Notes under the pieces: generated by a model | Database searches by the model: none | The model's input: only the letters and a program-made list of their open reading frames with translations | What the model was told of the DNA's origin: nothing | Shown: positions 56,997 to 64,000 of the stretch, in pieces | Numbering within the stretch: position 1 is the first letter of the stretch | Layout of the letters: every line of letters starts with the position of its first letter | Assembly: GCF_017114945.1 (NCBI RefSeq) | Contig: NZ_JABXKQ010000087.1 | Span: forward strand, 16,185-80,184 | Length of the DNA stretch: 64,000 nt | Reading direction: 5' to 3' | DNA from: Nostoc sp. JL34 | GTDB taxonomy: Bacteria; Cyanobacteriota; Cyanobacteriia; Cyanobacteriales; Nostocaceae | Made by a program: the position numbers and the translations under genes

Positions 56997-57419
56997 ATGA
57001 ATAATAGTAAGCATTCTGATATAGATATAGAAATTTTACTTTTGGGAAAATGGCGTTTTGATACGTCTTCGGAAAAAATTACTATTGAATTTAGAGATGA
57101 TATGACTTATGAGCAAACCAGGGTTCAAACACTTCTTTTCTCTAAACCTAAAGAACTTATAACAGGTAATAAATTTACTGGAGTATGGTACGTAAGTCAA
57201 AAAAAATTGCATTTAAATGTTAGAACTATGCCAAAATCATTTTTTAATTTCAAGGTACCACTAGCTTTTAAGATTTCTCTTGCAGATATAGTAGCTACTT
57301 TAGGTTCTGTGTTTATGCCAGAAAATTATGAAGTTATTAGAATTAATAGTTCTAAATTTTTCATCAAGGATCAAGAGCAATCAATTATTGGGACAAAATT
57401 AAATAATACTAGGAAGTAA
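56997..57419 (+). CDS. Small beta-rich protein, unknown function
   Basis: A 140-residue protein, likely a small beta barrel of the lipocalin-like type: IEILLLGKWRFDTSSEKITIEF at the start, several alternating strands, and LKNT-like charged end. No signal peptide. The start at 56997 has GAGG at good spacing; a TTG at 56985 is less likely. It follows the GUN4 gene by 52 bp on the same strand. Function not recognised. Confidence 0.62.
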   Translation: MNNSKHSDIDIEILLLGKWRFDTSSEKITIEFRDDMTYEQTRVQTLLFSKPKELITGNKFTGVWYVSQKKLHLNVRTMPKSFFNFKVPLAFKISLADIVATLGSVFMPENYEVIRINSSKFFIKDQEQSIIGTKLNNTRK

Positions 57420-57804
57420 GTCGGCGAGAAAAATTCAATGTATATAAAGAAATATAAATTGGCAGTCGGGGAGCCACCTGAAGCAGGTTCGCGACGCTCG
57501 TTCTTGGCGTCTCCCCAAACTCTTAGAGACGCTGTGCGAAGGCAGAAGACTCGCTAACGCTACGTTATCCGTTAAAGCAAGTGGCGTTTTATTATGCCGA
57601 ACTCTAGGCGAGAACGTCCCTACATTTAAATTTCTTAACATAGCTGGAAATATTAGCGTCAACTTACTAAACCCCAACGACACTCAGGATTGCAAGTTAT
57701 TTAATCCACGTTTCTTAATTCATTTTAAAATCGGCTCTGAATGCAGTTCGCTACAATTACTATAGTTTTAGTTTTGAACTTTTTGAAGAAGTCTAATATT
57801 TAAT
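57420..57804. other. Intergenic stretch with Nostoc-type repeat
   Basis: About 385 bp. The part 57470-57560 is a GC-rich mosaic of short palindromic units (GGCGTCTCC, GAGACGCTGTGCGAAGGC, CTCGCTAACGCTACG) that recurs in Nostoc genomes between and within genes. The rest is AT-rich and probably holds the promoter of the next gene. No convincing gene is seen on either strand; the minus-strand ORF at 57435-57683 is made mostly of the repeat. Confidence 0.55.
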
Positions 57805-58167
57805 ATGGTAATGCGTCTTCCCATAATTGTTGCCACCTTCATGGTTGCCAGCGTTAGTATCGGTACACTTTTGGGCGTTGCAGCTCCCGCTTCAGCTCAG
57901 GAGATAATCACTTGTTCAAGCCAGAATAATCAGAGGAATACTTGTTCAATATCTACTAGAGGCAGAGTCAGGCTTGTTAGGCAATTGTCTGACGCCAGTT
58001 GTAGAGGAAATTGGGGCTATAGGAGAAATCGTATTTGGGTGAAAAATGGTTGCCGAGCTGAGTTCTCAGTTGGCGATCGCAGAAACAACAGAAATGACAG
58101 ATATGACAGAAACGACAGATATGACAGAAACGACAGAGATGGTAGAGATGGCAGATATGACAGATAG
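57805..58167 (+). CDS. Secreted DUF3011-like cysteine-containing protein with Asn-Asp-Arg-Tyr tail
   Basis: A 120-residue exported protein. It has a signal peptide (residues 1-31, cleavage after ASA in PASAQ) and a mature part with four cysteines (ITCSS, NTCSIS, ASCRG, NGCRAEFSV), an arrangement I associate with DUF3011 proteins. The tail is a run of RYDRND repeats that looks disordered and highly charged. An internal Met at position 3 is an equally good start. It is probably periplasmic or outer-membrane associated. The function is unknown. Confidence 0.72.
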   Translation: MVMRLPIIVATFMVASVSIGTLLGVAAPASAQEIITCSSQNNQRNTCSISTRGRVRLVRQLSDASCRGNWGYRRNRIWVKNGCRAEFSVGDRRNNRNDRYDRNDRYDRNDRDGRDGRYDR

Positions 58168-58275
58168 GAAATTAGGTATTTAGGGTCACCATGCCGACAA
58201 AAATAGGTGGTAGCTAAAATTGTTCAGACTACCACCATACTTTCATCGGATCTTAACCTGTGACTAGCGCGATCG

Positions 58276-59493
58276 CTAATAAAGAGATGCCAACACCTTA
58301 TCTGCTGCTGCCCGGAATGCAGTTGCTGCACCAGCGCTCATATCCCGTGGCGCACAGATGCGATTTCTCACATAGGCGAGTGTGATGGCTCCAACCGCAG
58401 ACACAATCGGATCGGCATTATCTTTGCCGCCCACGCGTCCCCACGGTAATGGTGCGCCATTGCCATTAATCAGATAGTCAGCCAGCAATCTGAGGTGAAA
58501 GTCAACCGCCTCTTTAACGGCTGTCGTGTCGCCATTGACCGCCAATGCTTGCACCCCGGAGTTTTTCAGGATGTCTCCTAAAGCAACTTCTCGGTTATCA
58601 GTCAATCTCTCAGCAGCTTCTGCCCGAAATTGAATTTCTTGGCTAGCAGCTGGGTCAGGGGCTAAAGGATTACTGATTGGGGTCACGCCCCATCGGCGAC
58701 GCAAGAGTAAATTGTTGGTGGTATCATCCGATTTGACGCGGTGATAGGCGGGACGTTGTTTGAGTGCTTCAAACCAAGCGTTGATCTGAGGATATCGGGG
58801 ATTTCCCTTGAGGTGATATCCTCGATAAACGGGTAAGTTAGCCGCCAATCTGTCTAAATGGGGACTATAGGTAATATCTACCACGCTAAATGTTGACAAA
58901 AAGTAGGGGCCAGGATACTTTCCCAGAAGTTGCTCCAGTTCGTCTAATTTCGCTTCAAAAGCTGCCTGCAAGCTTGCTAATTCATTAGGATCTTCAGGGG
59001 CTTGTCTGAGAAATTTGTAGGCGATATCTCTCACACCATTGGTTTCAGCATCCTCAAGCCACTGCCTAGCAACGGCGTTTTCCTCTGGGTCTTCAGGGAG
59101 CAAGGTTGCCCCAAATCGTTCTTCTAATGCTAACAGAATGTCTTTGGATTCATAGACTAACTGTCCTTCAATTTTCGCTGCGGGGACAAGGGTTGTGGGA
59201 ACTAAATCGGTATACCATTTAGGCTTGTTGCTCAAGTCGATAAACTCTGTTGCAAAGGGAATTTCTTTTTCTTCGAGAGCAAACCAAACCCGTTCGCAAA
59301 ATGGACACCAAGAATTGGTATCGCGGTAGAGCAATACTGGCGGTTCGGTATCTGGTGGCAGTTTATGGAGACTGCTAGGGATAGGAGCGGTAGAAGGGGA
59401 TTGCCCTGGTCTACGCACTCGTCGAGCCGGGGTATTTTTTTGGGCAATTTCTAACAGTTGTTCCCAATTAGATACTGTGTCTTGAATTGACAT
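58276..59493 (-). CDS. Glutathione S-transferase-like protein
   Basis: A 405-residue protein with a thioredoxin-fold N-terminal half (about 45-130): YRDTNSWCPFCERVW contains a CPFC motif typical of glutaredoxin/Omega-type GSTs, and LVPTTLVPAAKIEG and YESKDIL follow the cis-Pro and glutathione-binding pattern. A helical GST C-terminal domain follows (about 140-270), then an additional ~130 residues that include ISNPLAPDPAASQ and a helical end. The extra part is not a known GST domain but is common in cyanobacterial and plant homologues. The CxxC motif suggests a redox role rather than simple conjugation. Minus strand, with its promoter in the 780-bp gap to the right. Confidence 0.85.
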   Translation of the reverse strand: MSIQDTVSNWEQLLEIAQKNTPARRVRRPGQSPSTAPIPSSLHKLPPDTEPPVLLYRDTNSWCPFCERVWFALEEKEIPFATEFIDLSNKPKWYTDLVPTTLVPAAKIEGQLVYESKDILLALEERFGATLLPEDPEENAVARQWLEDAETNGVRDIAYKFLRQAPEDPNELASLQAAFEAKLDELEQLLGKYPGPYFLSTFSVVDITYSPHLDRLAANLPVYRGYHLKGNPRYPQINAWFEALKQRPAYHRVKSDDTTNNLLLRRRWGVTPISNPLAPDPAASQEIQFRAEAAERLTDNREVALGDILKNSGVQALAVNGDTTAVKEAVDFHLRLLADYLINGNGAPLPWGRVGGKDNADPIVSAVGAITLAYVRNRICAPRDMSAGAATAFRAAADKVLASLY

Positions 59494-60275
59494 AATTCAC
59501 CTTAGTTTAAGTTAACTTTTTTCAACTATTTGCATTTATTAATCGCATTAGTAAAGCTTCCATCCCATAATGGTTTCACGTCAACCTTCGTTGGGATGAC
59601 GGCTGCACGATAAAATGCAGTAATTGCGCTCTTTAGACCTGCTCCAAACTGGAATAAGACGAAATGGCTGCAACTTCATAAACTAATTTCTGACTTTCAG
59701 GATAGTAATTTATATGGTGGAATAGAGATAAAGATAAAAATTGGCATGAAAAATTTATCCGTCAACCTTTAGAACTTCAATCTAAAATATGCACATACGT
59801 GAATAACGATGTTTGCTACTTTGCTTTGTAGTAAACTTTTTATAGATAGCAGTTCTCAAGCTATAGACTGGTATATTTATAGCTTTTAAACAGATAAAAA
59901 GTTGATTTTTTTAACTACAGTTGTTAACTCCGGTAATTTTACGTATTTACCGGAGTTAAAATTGATTATCACATGAAAATAGTTTGAAAGCAAGATTTAA
60001 TATATCTATTTTTTGACATGTTTAAGTCGCTGAAATCAGAAAAATCTCTATAAATTAGAGTCAGAGAGAGGATACAAAGTTTAAGCCAATTGAAAGAGGC
60101 AGGAGGCAGGAGGAGCAAAATCAACTATAGGATTCAACCCCCACTGAGAAAGAAGCCACTGAACTCTAGTTCTGTGGGGGTCTTCTGCCTCCTGCCTTCC
60201 TCAATAAATACACCTAAAATAAGAGATATTTAAAGTCAAGCTAATAGCTGCTAGTAATTTAGAATATTTGCGATT
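59494..60275. other. Intergenic stretch with two inverted repeats
   Basis: About 780 bp without a gene. It contains a perfect 13-bp hairpin, TTAACTCCGGTAA at 59924-59936 and its complement at 59947-59959, with a 10-nt loop, and a longer inverted repeat (about 60096-60201) with AGGCAGGAGGCAG in both arms and an inner ACCCCCAC / GTGGGGGT pair. The second could form a long hairpin at the 3' side of the chromate transporter gene. Neither is followed by a clear T-tract. Confidence 0.55.
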
Positions 60276-61496
60276 TCATTGAGTGTAGCCCAACAGGGAA
60301 GCACCCCATCCAATGAAAGCGCTACCAAAGACTAGCCATGCAGCATTGATGCGAAAGTGAATAGCTAAAATGGCTGAGACGATCGCGATCGCCAAGCCGA
60401 GAAAATCTACAAATGGGGCTTGTGGTAATGTTAAAGTTGCTGTCCCCAGTTGCAAGGTGGTAACAACCATTAGGGCTACAGCACTAACATTCACAGCATC
60501 CAAAAATGCTCTAGTCCAAGAAGAGGCTCGAAAGCGGGGGATTAGGGGATTCAGGGCAGCAACGAAAACAAAAGAAGGTAGAAAAATTCCGATGGTGGCA
60601 ACAATTGCGCCAGGGATACCGGCAATGATATAACCGATAAATGTAGCAGTAGACAGTACTGGCCCAGGAGTAAATTGACCAATTGCGATCGCATCTAGTA
60701 ACTGCTGTTGTGTCAGCCAGCCGTATTCTTCAACTAATCCCCCTTGGAGAAAAGCCACCAAAAGATAGCCACCACCAAACAAGACACTACCGACTTTTAG
60801 AAAAAACCAACCCAACTGCCATAAAGGAACGTTGGTTGCTGTAGATGCAGTAGCTACCGATGCAGCGACAGCCGCTGATGCCTTCAAAGTCGCCCCTGTG
60901 CTGAGACTAGCAATTAGAAAGTTGACTTTATCTCCTGGTTTGTCGTTTTTTTCGCCAGAATGTAACCAAAACATACCTAGCAACCCCCCAATTAATAGAG
61001 CAATTACTTCATTCAATTTGAATAAGAATGTCAGTAATGCTACAGTCAAAGCAATCACTAGTAACTGGCGAGTTTTCACAGCCTTTTTTGCCAAGCCCCA
61101 GAGGGCATTGATGATGATTGCTAAGACAGCCGGTTTAATGCCATAAAGTAAGGGAGCAACTTGGGGTAGAGTGCCGTAAGCAACATAAACCCAAGCAAAT
61201 CCACCAGTAATTAGAACCGCAGGCAAGACAAAACAGACGCCTGACACAATCAGCCCCAGCCATCCTGCATAGATGTATCCTATATGGATAGCCATTTCCG
61301 TGGAATTTGGCCCCGGAATTAGGTTAGTTGCACCCAGCAAATCCAGAAAATGCTCCCTTGTCAACCACTGACGCCGCTTAACCACTTCATCTTCAATCAT
61401 GGCGATATGGGCAACCGGGCCCCCAAAGCCGATGACGCCCAGTTTAAAAAACAGGTTGGCGAGTTCGCCCAAACGACTTAGTGCTGAGTTAGTCAT
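60276..61496 (-). CDS. chrA: ChrA-type chromate/anion transporter
   Basis: A 406-residue membrane protein made of two homologous halves of the CHR family. Half one has FFKLGVIGFGGPVAHIAMI and LIPGPNSTEMAIHIGY; half two has FLKVGSVLFGGGYLLVAFL and FTPGPVLSTATFIGY. Around ten membrane segments are visible. Family members export chromate, or carry other oxyanions. The start is placed at the ATG at 61496, before TNSALSRLG; an upstream ATG at 61520 adds eight residues and has no better ribosome-binding site. It stands alone on the minus strand. Sulfate deprivation and chromate stress are possible signals, not visible here. Confidence 0.9.
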   Translation of the reverse strand: MTNSALSRLGELANLFFKLGVIGFGGPVAHIAMIEDEVVKRRQWLTREHFLDLLGATNLIPGPNSTEMAIHIGYIYAGWLGLIVSGVCFVLPAVLITGGFAWVYVAYGTLPQVAPLLYGIKPAVLAIIINALWGLAKKAVKTRQLLVIALTVALLTFLFKLNEVIALLIGGLLGMFWLHSGEKNDKPGDKVNFLIASLSTGATLKASAAVAASVATASTATNVPLWQLGWFFLKVGSVLFGGGYLLVAFLQGGLVEEYGWLTQQQLLDAIAIGQFTPGPVLSTATFIGYIIAGIPGAIVATIGIFLPSFVFVAALNPLIPRFRASSWTRAFLDAVNVSAVALMVVTTLQLGTATLTLPQAPFVDFLGLAIAIVSAILAIHFRINAAWLVFGSAFIGWGASLLGYTQ

Positions 61497-61588
61497 TTTT
61501 GCTAGGCAATATTTTCTCAAGCAACAAGAGTAACAAACACCTCTAGACTATTCTTAAAAGATTAAGGCTTGGTTGTTGCACAAAATCA

Positions 61589-61732
61589 CTAACTTTTTTC
61601 TGCTTGCTTGGCAATATACTTCTCAAGTAGGAATTGCTTGAGATGCGGTTGTTCTAAGTTTAAACCCAGTTCTTGCGCTTTCTGACTAATTTCCTCATAG
61701 ATCAGACCTTCATCTGCTGCGGCATGGAACAT
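61589..61732 (-). CDS. 47-residue ORF translationally coupled to the histidine phosphatase
   Basis: A short ORF (MFHAAADEGLIYEEISQK...) of 47 residues with a charged, helical composition and no membrane segment. Its ATG shares one base with the stop codon of the phosphatase gene (TAATG), a layout typical of coupled translation. There is no independent ribosome-binding site. Its codon use looks like real coding sequence. The family was not recognised; it could also be a displaced C-terminal piece of the upstream gene. Confidence 0.5.
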   Translation of the reverse strand: MFHAAADEGLIYEEISQKAQELGLNLEQPHLKQFLLEKYIAKQAEKS

Positions 61733-62370
61733 TATGTTCCCGGACGAGAGCGAATACGATCGGGTATATGATAGCGATCGCCTAATATTTCTAACAAGGG
61801 ACCATTAACGTCAAATTTAACCATACTTACCGACGCGACCAAAATATTCACCCGATAGCGATAGCGTCCCAAATCAATTCCCAGTAAACTGCAAAGCATA
61901 ATCCGAATCGTGGCTTTATGGGAAACTACTAAAACATTACCTTGGAGATGTTTTTCTTGAATTTCAGCAATTACAGGCATAGAACGGTTAGCAATATCTA
62001 CCGCAGTTTCTCCACCAATGGGTGCATTCCAAGCGGGTTCTGTCAACCACTTTACATAGTTTTGGGCGTAATTCTCTTGGGCAAACGATTTACTCTTCCT
62101 TTCCCATTCGCCGTAACTACCTTCTTTCAGTCCGTCACGCAACTGCATATCCATACCGATAGCATCACAAAATGGCTTGGCAGTTGCAATTGTGCGCTTC
62201 ATCGGGCTAACATAAACACCCTCCCACAACAAGCTTTGATAAACATCAGCAAAACCGGATGCCATCTGCATCCCCTCTGTTGTCAACTCCGCATCAGTTT
62301 CACCGCAGAAATTACCACTTTGACTAAAAGTAGTTTCTCCATGTCGCAGTAAATATAAATTGAGTGTCAT
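61732..62370 (-). CDS. Histidine phosphatase (phosphoglycerate mutase-like)
   Basis: A 212-residue enzyme of the histidine phosphatase superfamily. The catalytic RHGE is at the N terminus (LYLLRHGET), with the Arg in SPMKRTI, the Glu of the acid/base site in the GSYGEWE region and the second His in VVSHKATIR. The fold is that of cofactor-dependent phosphoglycerate mutase/CobC-type phosphatases; the exact substrate cannot be read from the sequence. The start at 62370 (MTLNLYLLRHGE) was chosen because the 30 residues added by the ATG at 62460 look unlike the family. It is followed by a 47-codon ORF with an overlapping stop/start. Confidence 0.86.
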   Translation of the reverse strand: MTLNLYLLRHGETTFSQSGNFCGETDAELTTEGMQMASGFADVYQSLLWEGVYVSPMKRTIATAKPFCDAIGMDMQLRDGLKEGSYGEWERKSKSFAQENYAQNYVKWLTEPAWNAPIGGETAVDIANRSMPVIAEIQEKHLQGNVLVVSHKATIRIMLCSLLGIDLGRYRYRVNILVASVSMVKFDVNGPLLEILGDRYHIPDRIRSRPGT

Positions 62371-62826
62371 AGCTTGTATCGCGATTGGGATAAAAGAGTT
62401 TGTGCAAAAATAAAATACCATCAATCTCGCAATCGAGTCTGTGACACCAGGACAAAGCAATCAACCAAAAAAGTCAGTTCCCTCACAAACTTTTGTCAAT
62501 GAGATCAAAAGTAGCAGTTTCAGCTAGTACTTTAGTTTGAGCCGGGATACGGATACCGTTGGCGAATTCCCCAAACAATTTTCGTAGTAGCGTCGCAAGC
62601 AAAAAAATTGTGCATTAAACGTAGACAATTTTTTTGCTAACTTTTTTAGTGTTGGTCATAAATGTACACTATTGACATAGACTTAATGTAGTATATTGTC
62701 AATTCCGTTCAAAAATCTAGGGTTTTCCTTAGTCAGGGTTCTGTAATAATTAGCTCATCTCATTTGCCTATATGAGATAATTTCCTAATAATTGTTATAT
62801 ATAGGGGAAATTAGCTCAATATTCGT
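62371..62826. other. Divergent promoter region
   Basis: About 450 bp between the phosphatase and the polytopic membrane protein. It is AT-rich and contains TTGACATAGACTTAATGTAG followed by TATATT near 62675, with -35-like and -10-like hexamers at slightly short spacing, so promoters for either side may be here. No gene seen. Confidence 0.35.
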
Positions 62827-63558
62827 ATGCAGGAAGTATCAAGCTATAGTGTGGAGTTACCAATTCATCTCCGTGCTAGAACAATTACTCGGCGTTTAAT
62901 TGTCGCAGTTATGTGCCTCACCTTAGCAGGCGCTCTCAGTGGCTATTTCTGGCTCTTAGAGTTTCCCTTCCCAGCTAGCAAATGGTTTTACGAACTATTT
63001 AGCCTGGATGGAGAATTGAATATTCCTGCCTGGTATTCTGCATTCTCTCTATTATTTTGTTCGGGATTACTTAAAACAATTAGCGTAATTAAGACGCAAG
63101 ACCGCCATTTTGCTTACTGGAAGACTCTATATTTTATATTTGTATATTTGAGTTTGGATGAAGCATTTAGTTTTCATGAGATTTTGATTATTCCGTCAGT
63201 GCGACAATCGCTTCATCTCAGTCCTGTATTTTTCCAAACCTGGGTTATTCCTGGTGCTATTTTAGTGGGAGTTTTTGCATTTAAATATCTAAAATTTTGG
63301 CTCAATCTCCCTCACAAAACTCGGTATTTATTTCTGATTGCCGCAGTTGTTTATGTGGGTGGAGGCTTAGGGATGGAAATGGTGGGTGGACTTTTGAGAG
63401 TAGATTTTGGGCGACGCACCCTAATAACGTTCATTGGCATATTTGTGGAAGAGTTTTTGGAAATGGTCGGAATTGTGATTTTTATTTATGCTCTGCTAGC
63501 TTACCTTAGCAGCTTGAAAGAAGGCATTCAACTGAAAATCTATATATCTGAAAAGTAA
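62827..63558 (+). CDS. Polytopic membrane protein with buried acidic/His residues, unknown function
   Basis: A 243-residue integral membrane protein with about six membrane segments. It has two notable patches: SLDEAFSFHEILIIP in the middle and FVEEFLEMVGIVIFIYALL in the last segment, with acidic residues and a His within or next to membrane helices. Such residues could bind metal or protons. The ATG at 62827 has no strong ribosome-binding site. I do not recognise the family. It is transcribed away from the phosphatase and followed by a truncated monooxygenase. Confidence 0.65.
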   Translation: MQEVSSYSVELPIHLRARTITRRLIVAVMCLTLAGALSGYFWLLEFPFPASKWFYELFSLDGELNIPAWYSAFSLLFCSGLLKTISVIKTQDRHFAYWKTLYFIFVYLSLDEAFSFHEILIIPSVRQSLHLSPVFFQTWVIPGAILVGVFAFKYLKFWLNLPHKTRYLFLIAAVVYVGGGLGMEMVGGLLRVDFGRRTLITFIGIFVEEFLEMVGIVIFIYALLAYLSSLKEGIQLKIYISEK

Positions 63559-63645
63559 TATGAAGTCCGAATAAACAGTACTTTTTGCTATTATATTTGA
63601 TGGCAATATACTGCATAATTGAATCGCAATCTAAAATTTGCATGA

Positions 63646-64000
63646 ATGTTTGCAAAACAGAAACTGGAATTTAACTGGTGCGCTCCGGTATCTGGTGATG
63701 GATTCTATTTGGGTTTGCCCGTTTGGGAACGTCCTCCTAGTCTTGAGTATACTGTTGAGATTTTTAAAACAGCAGAACGATTTGGATTCCGCCAGATTCT
63801 AATTGGTATGGGTTTCAACCACCACGTTATGGAGGCTTGGACTTTAGCAACAGCAGTTTTAGCGCTTACTATTAATGCTGGCGCGATGGTAGCTGTACGT
63901 CCAGGTTTCTATTCGGCCCCAATATTGGCAAAGATGGTTGTTACCCAGGGTTAGCGCGTCTCAAACCCTATTGACAGGGGGATTATGGCAGAGGTACTGA
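63646..64000 (+). pseudogene. SsuD-like FMN-dependent monooxygenase with a premature stop (cut by the window edge)
   Basis: The first 102 codons match the start of alkanesulfonate monooxygenase-like (luciferase family) proteins: LEFNWCAPVSGDG, ERPPSLEYTVEIFKTAERFGF and VAVRPGFYSAPILAKM. An in-frame TAG then falls at a position where family members continue with a ...LDRLSNGR-type stretch; the frame after the stop still reads RVSN. Reading stops being similar after that. The window ends at 64000, so the rest cannot be seen. It is either a broken gene or a sequence error. Confidence 0.6.

Noticed and set aside
57435..57683. 82-codon ORF on the minus strand
   Set aside because: Mostly made of a GC-rich Nostoc repeat.
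60832..61146. ORF of 104 codons on the plus strand
   Set aside because: Antisense to the chromate transporter, whose both CHR halves are intact.

Overview
The window looks like chromosome from a filamentous, heterocyst-forming cyanobacterium of the Nostoc type. GCGATCGC (HIP1) octamers are dense throughout, short Nostoc-style repeats and heptamer/nonamer runs are scattered between and inside genes, and the signalling proteins and two peptide natural-product pathways are typical of Nostocales. The strain was not identified by any search; the resemblance to Nostoc punctiforme is from memory.

Region 1 (1-14.9 kb, mostly minus strand) is signalling. A four-gene minus-strand set encodes a coiled-coil protein, a membrane-anchored BON/OmpA-like protein, a Ras/Rab-like GTPase and a PAS-PAS hybrid histidine kinase. 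Next come a 1582-residue GAF/CHASE3/PAS hybrid kinase whose REC-HPT tail is nearly a copy of the first kinase's, a beta-barrel protein with a 39-bp repeat linker, and an OmpR-type regulator followed by a ribbon-helix-helix protein and a strong terminator. The regulator's neighbouring histidine kinase survives only as a fossil (14.57-14.82 kb).

Region 2 (14.9-16.3 kb) is gene-poor, with a transposase remnant and a TTAACTGTC repeat tract. A LamG-patatin fusion protein follows.

Region 3 (18.5-47.5 kb, plus strand) is an anabaenopeptin/nostamide-type non-ribosomal peptide cluster. HphA, HphB and HphCD form a leucine-like chain-extension pathway that should supply homophenylalanine/homotyrosine. 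AptA (A-T-C-A-T-E), AptB (C-A-T), AptC (C-A-T-C-A-NMT-T) and AptD (TubC_N-C-A-T-TE) are a six-module line. Binding-pocket codes read by eye suggest an Ile-like ureido starter, D-Lys, an uncertain residue, a homoaromatic residue, N-methyl-Ala and a last residue. AptE is the fused ABC transporter.

Region 4 (47.7-55.2 kb) is a microviridin (graspetide RiPP) cluster abutting the first: two precursor genes (mdnA1, mdnA2), the ATP-grasp ligases MdnB and MdnC, transporter MdnE and acetyltransferase MdnD. The second precursor arose by tandem duplication of a transporter / small secreted protein / precursor block; pieces of the two lost genes are still readable at 49.03-49.24 kb. Each cluster also carries a copy of the same small hydrophobic protein of unknown function (21473-21865 and 52103-52510), and both transporters share an unusual C-terminal extension.

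Region 5 (55.3-64 kb) holds a coiled-coil GUN4 protein, small hypothetical proteins, a secreted DUF3011-like protein, a glutathione-transferase-like protein, a ChrA-type chromate transporter, a histidine phosphatase coupled to a 47-codon ORF by a TAATG overlap, a polytopic membrane protein and a broken SsuD-like monooxygenase at the edge. No tRNA, rRNA or CRISPR array was seen.
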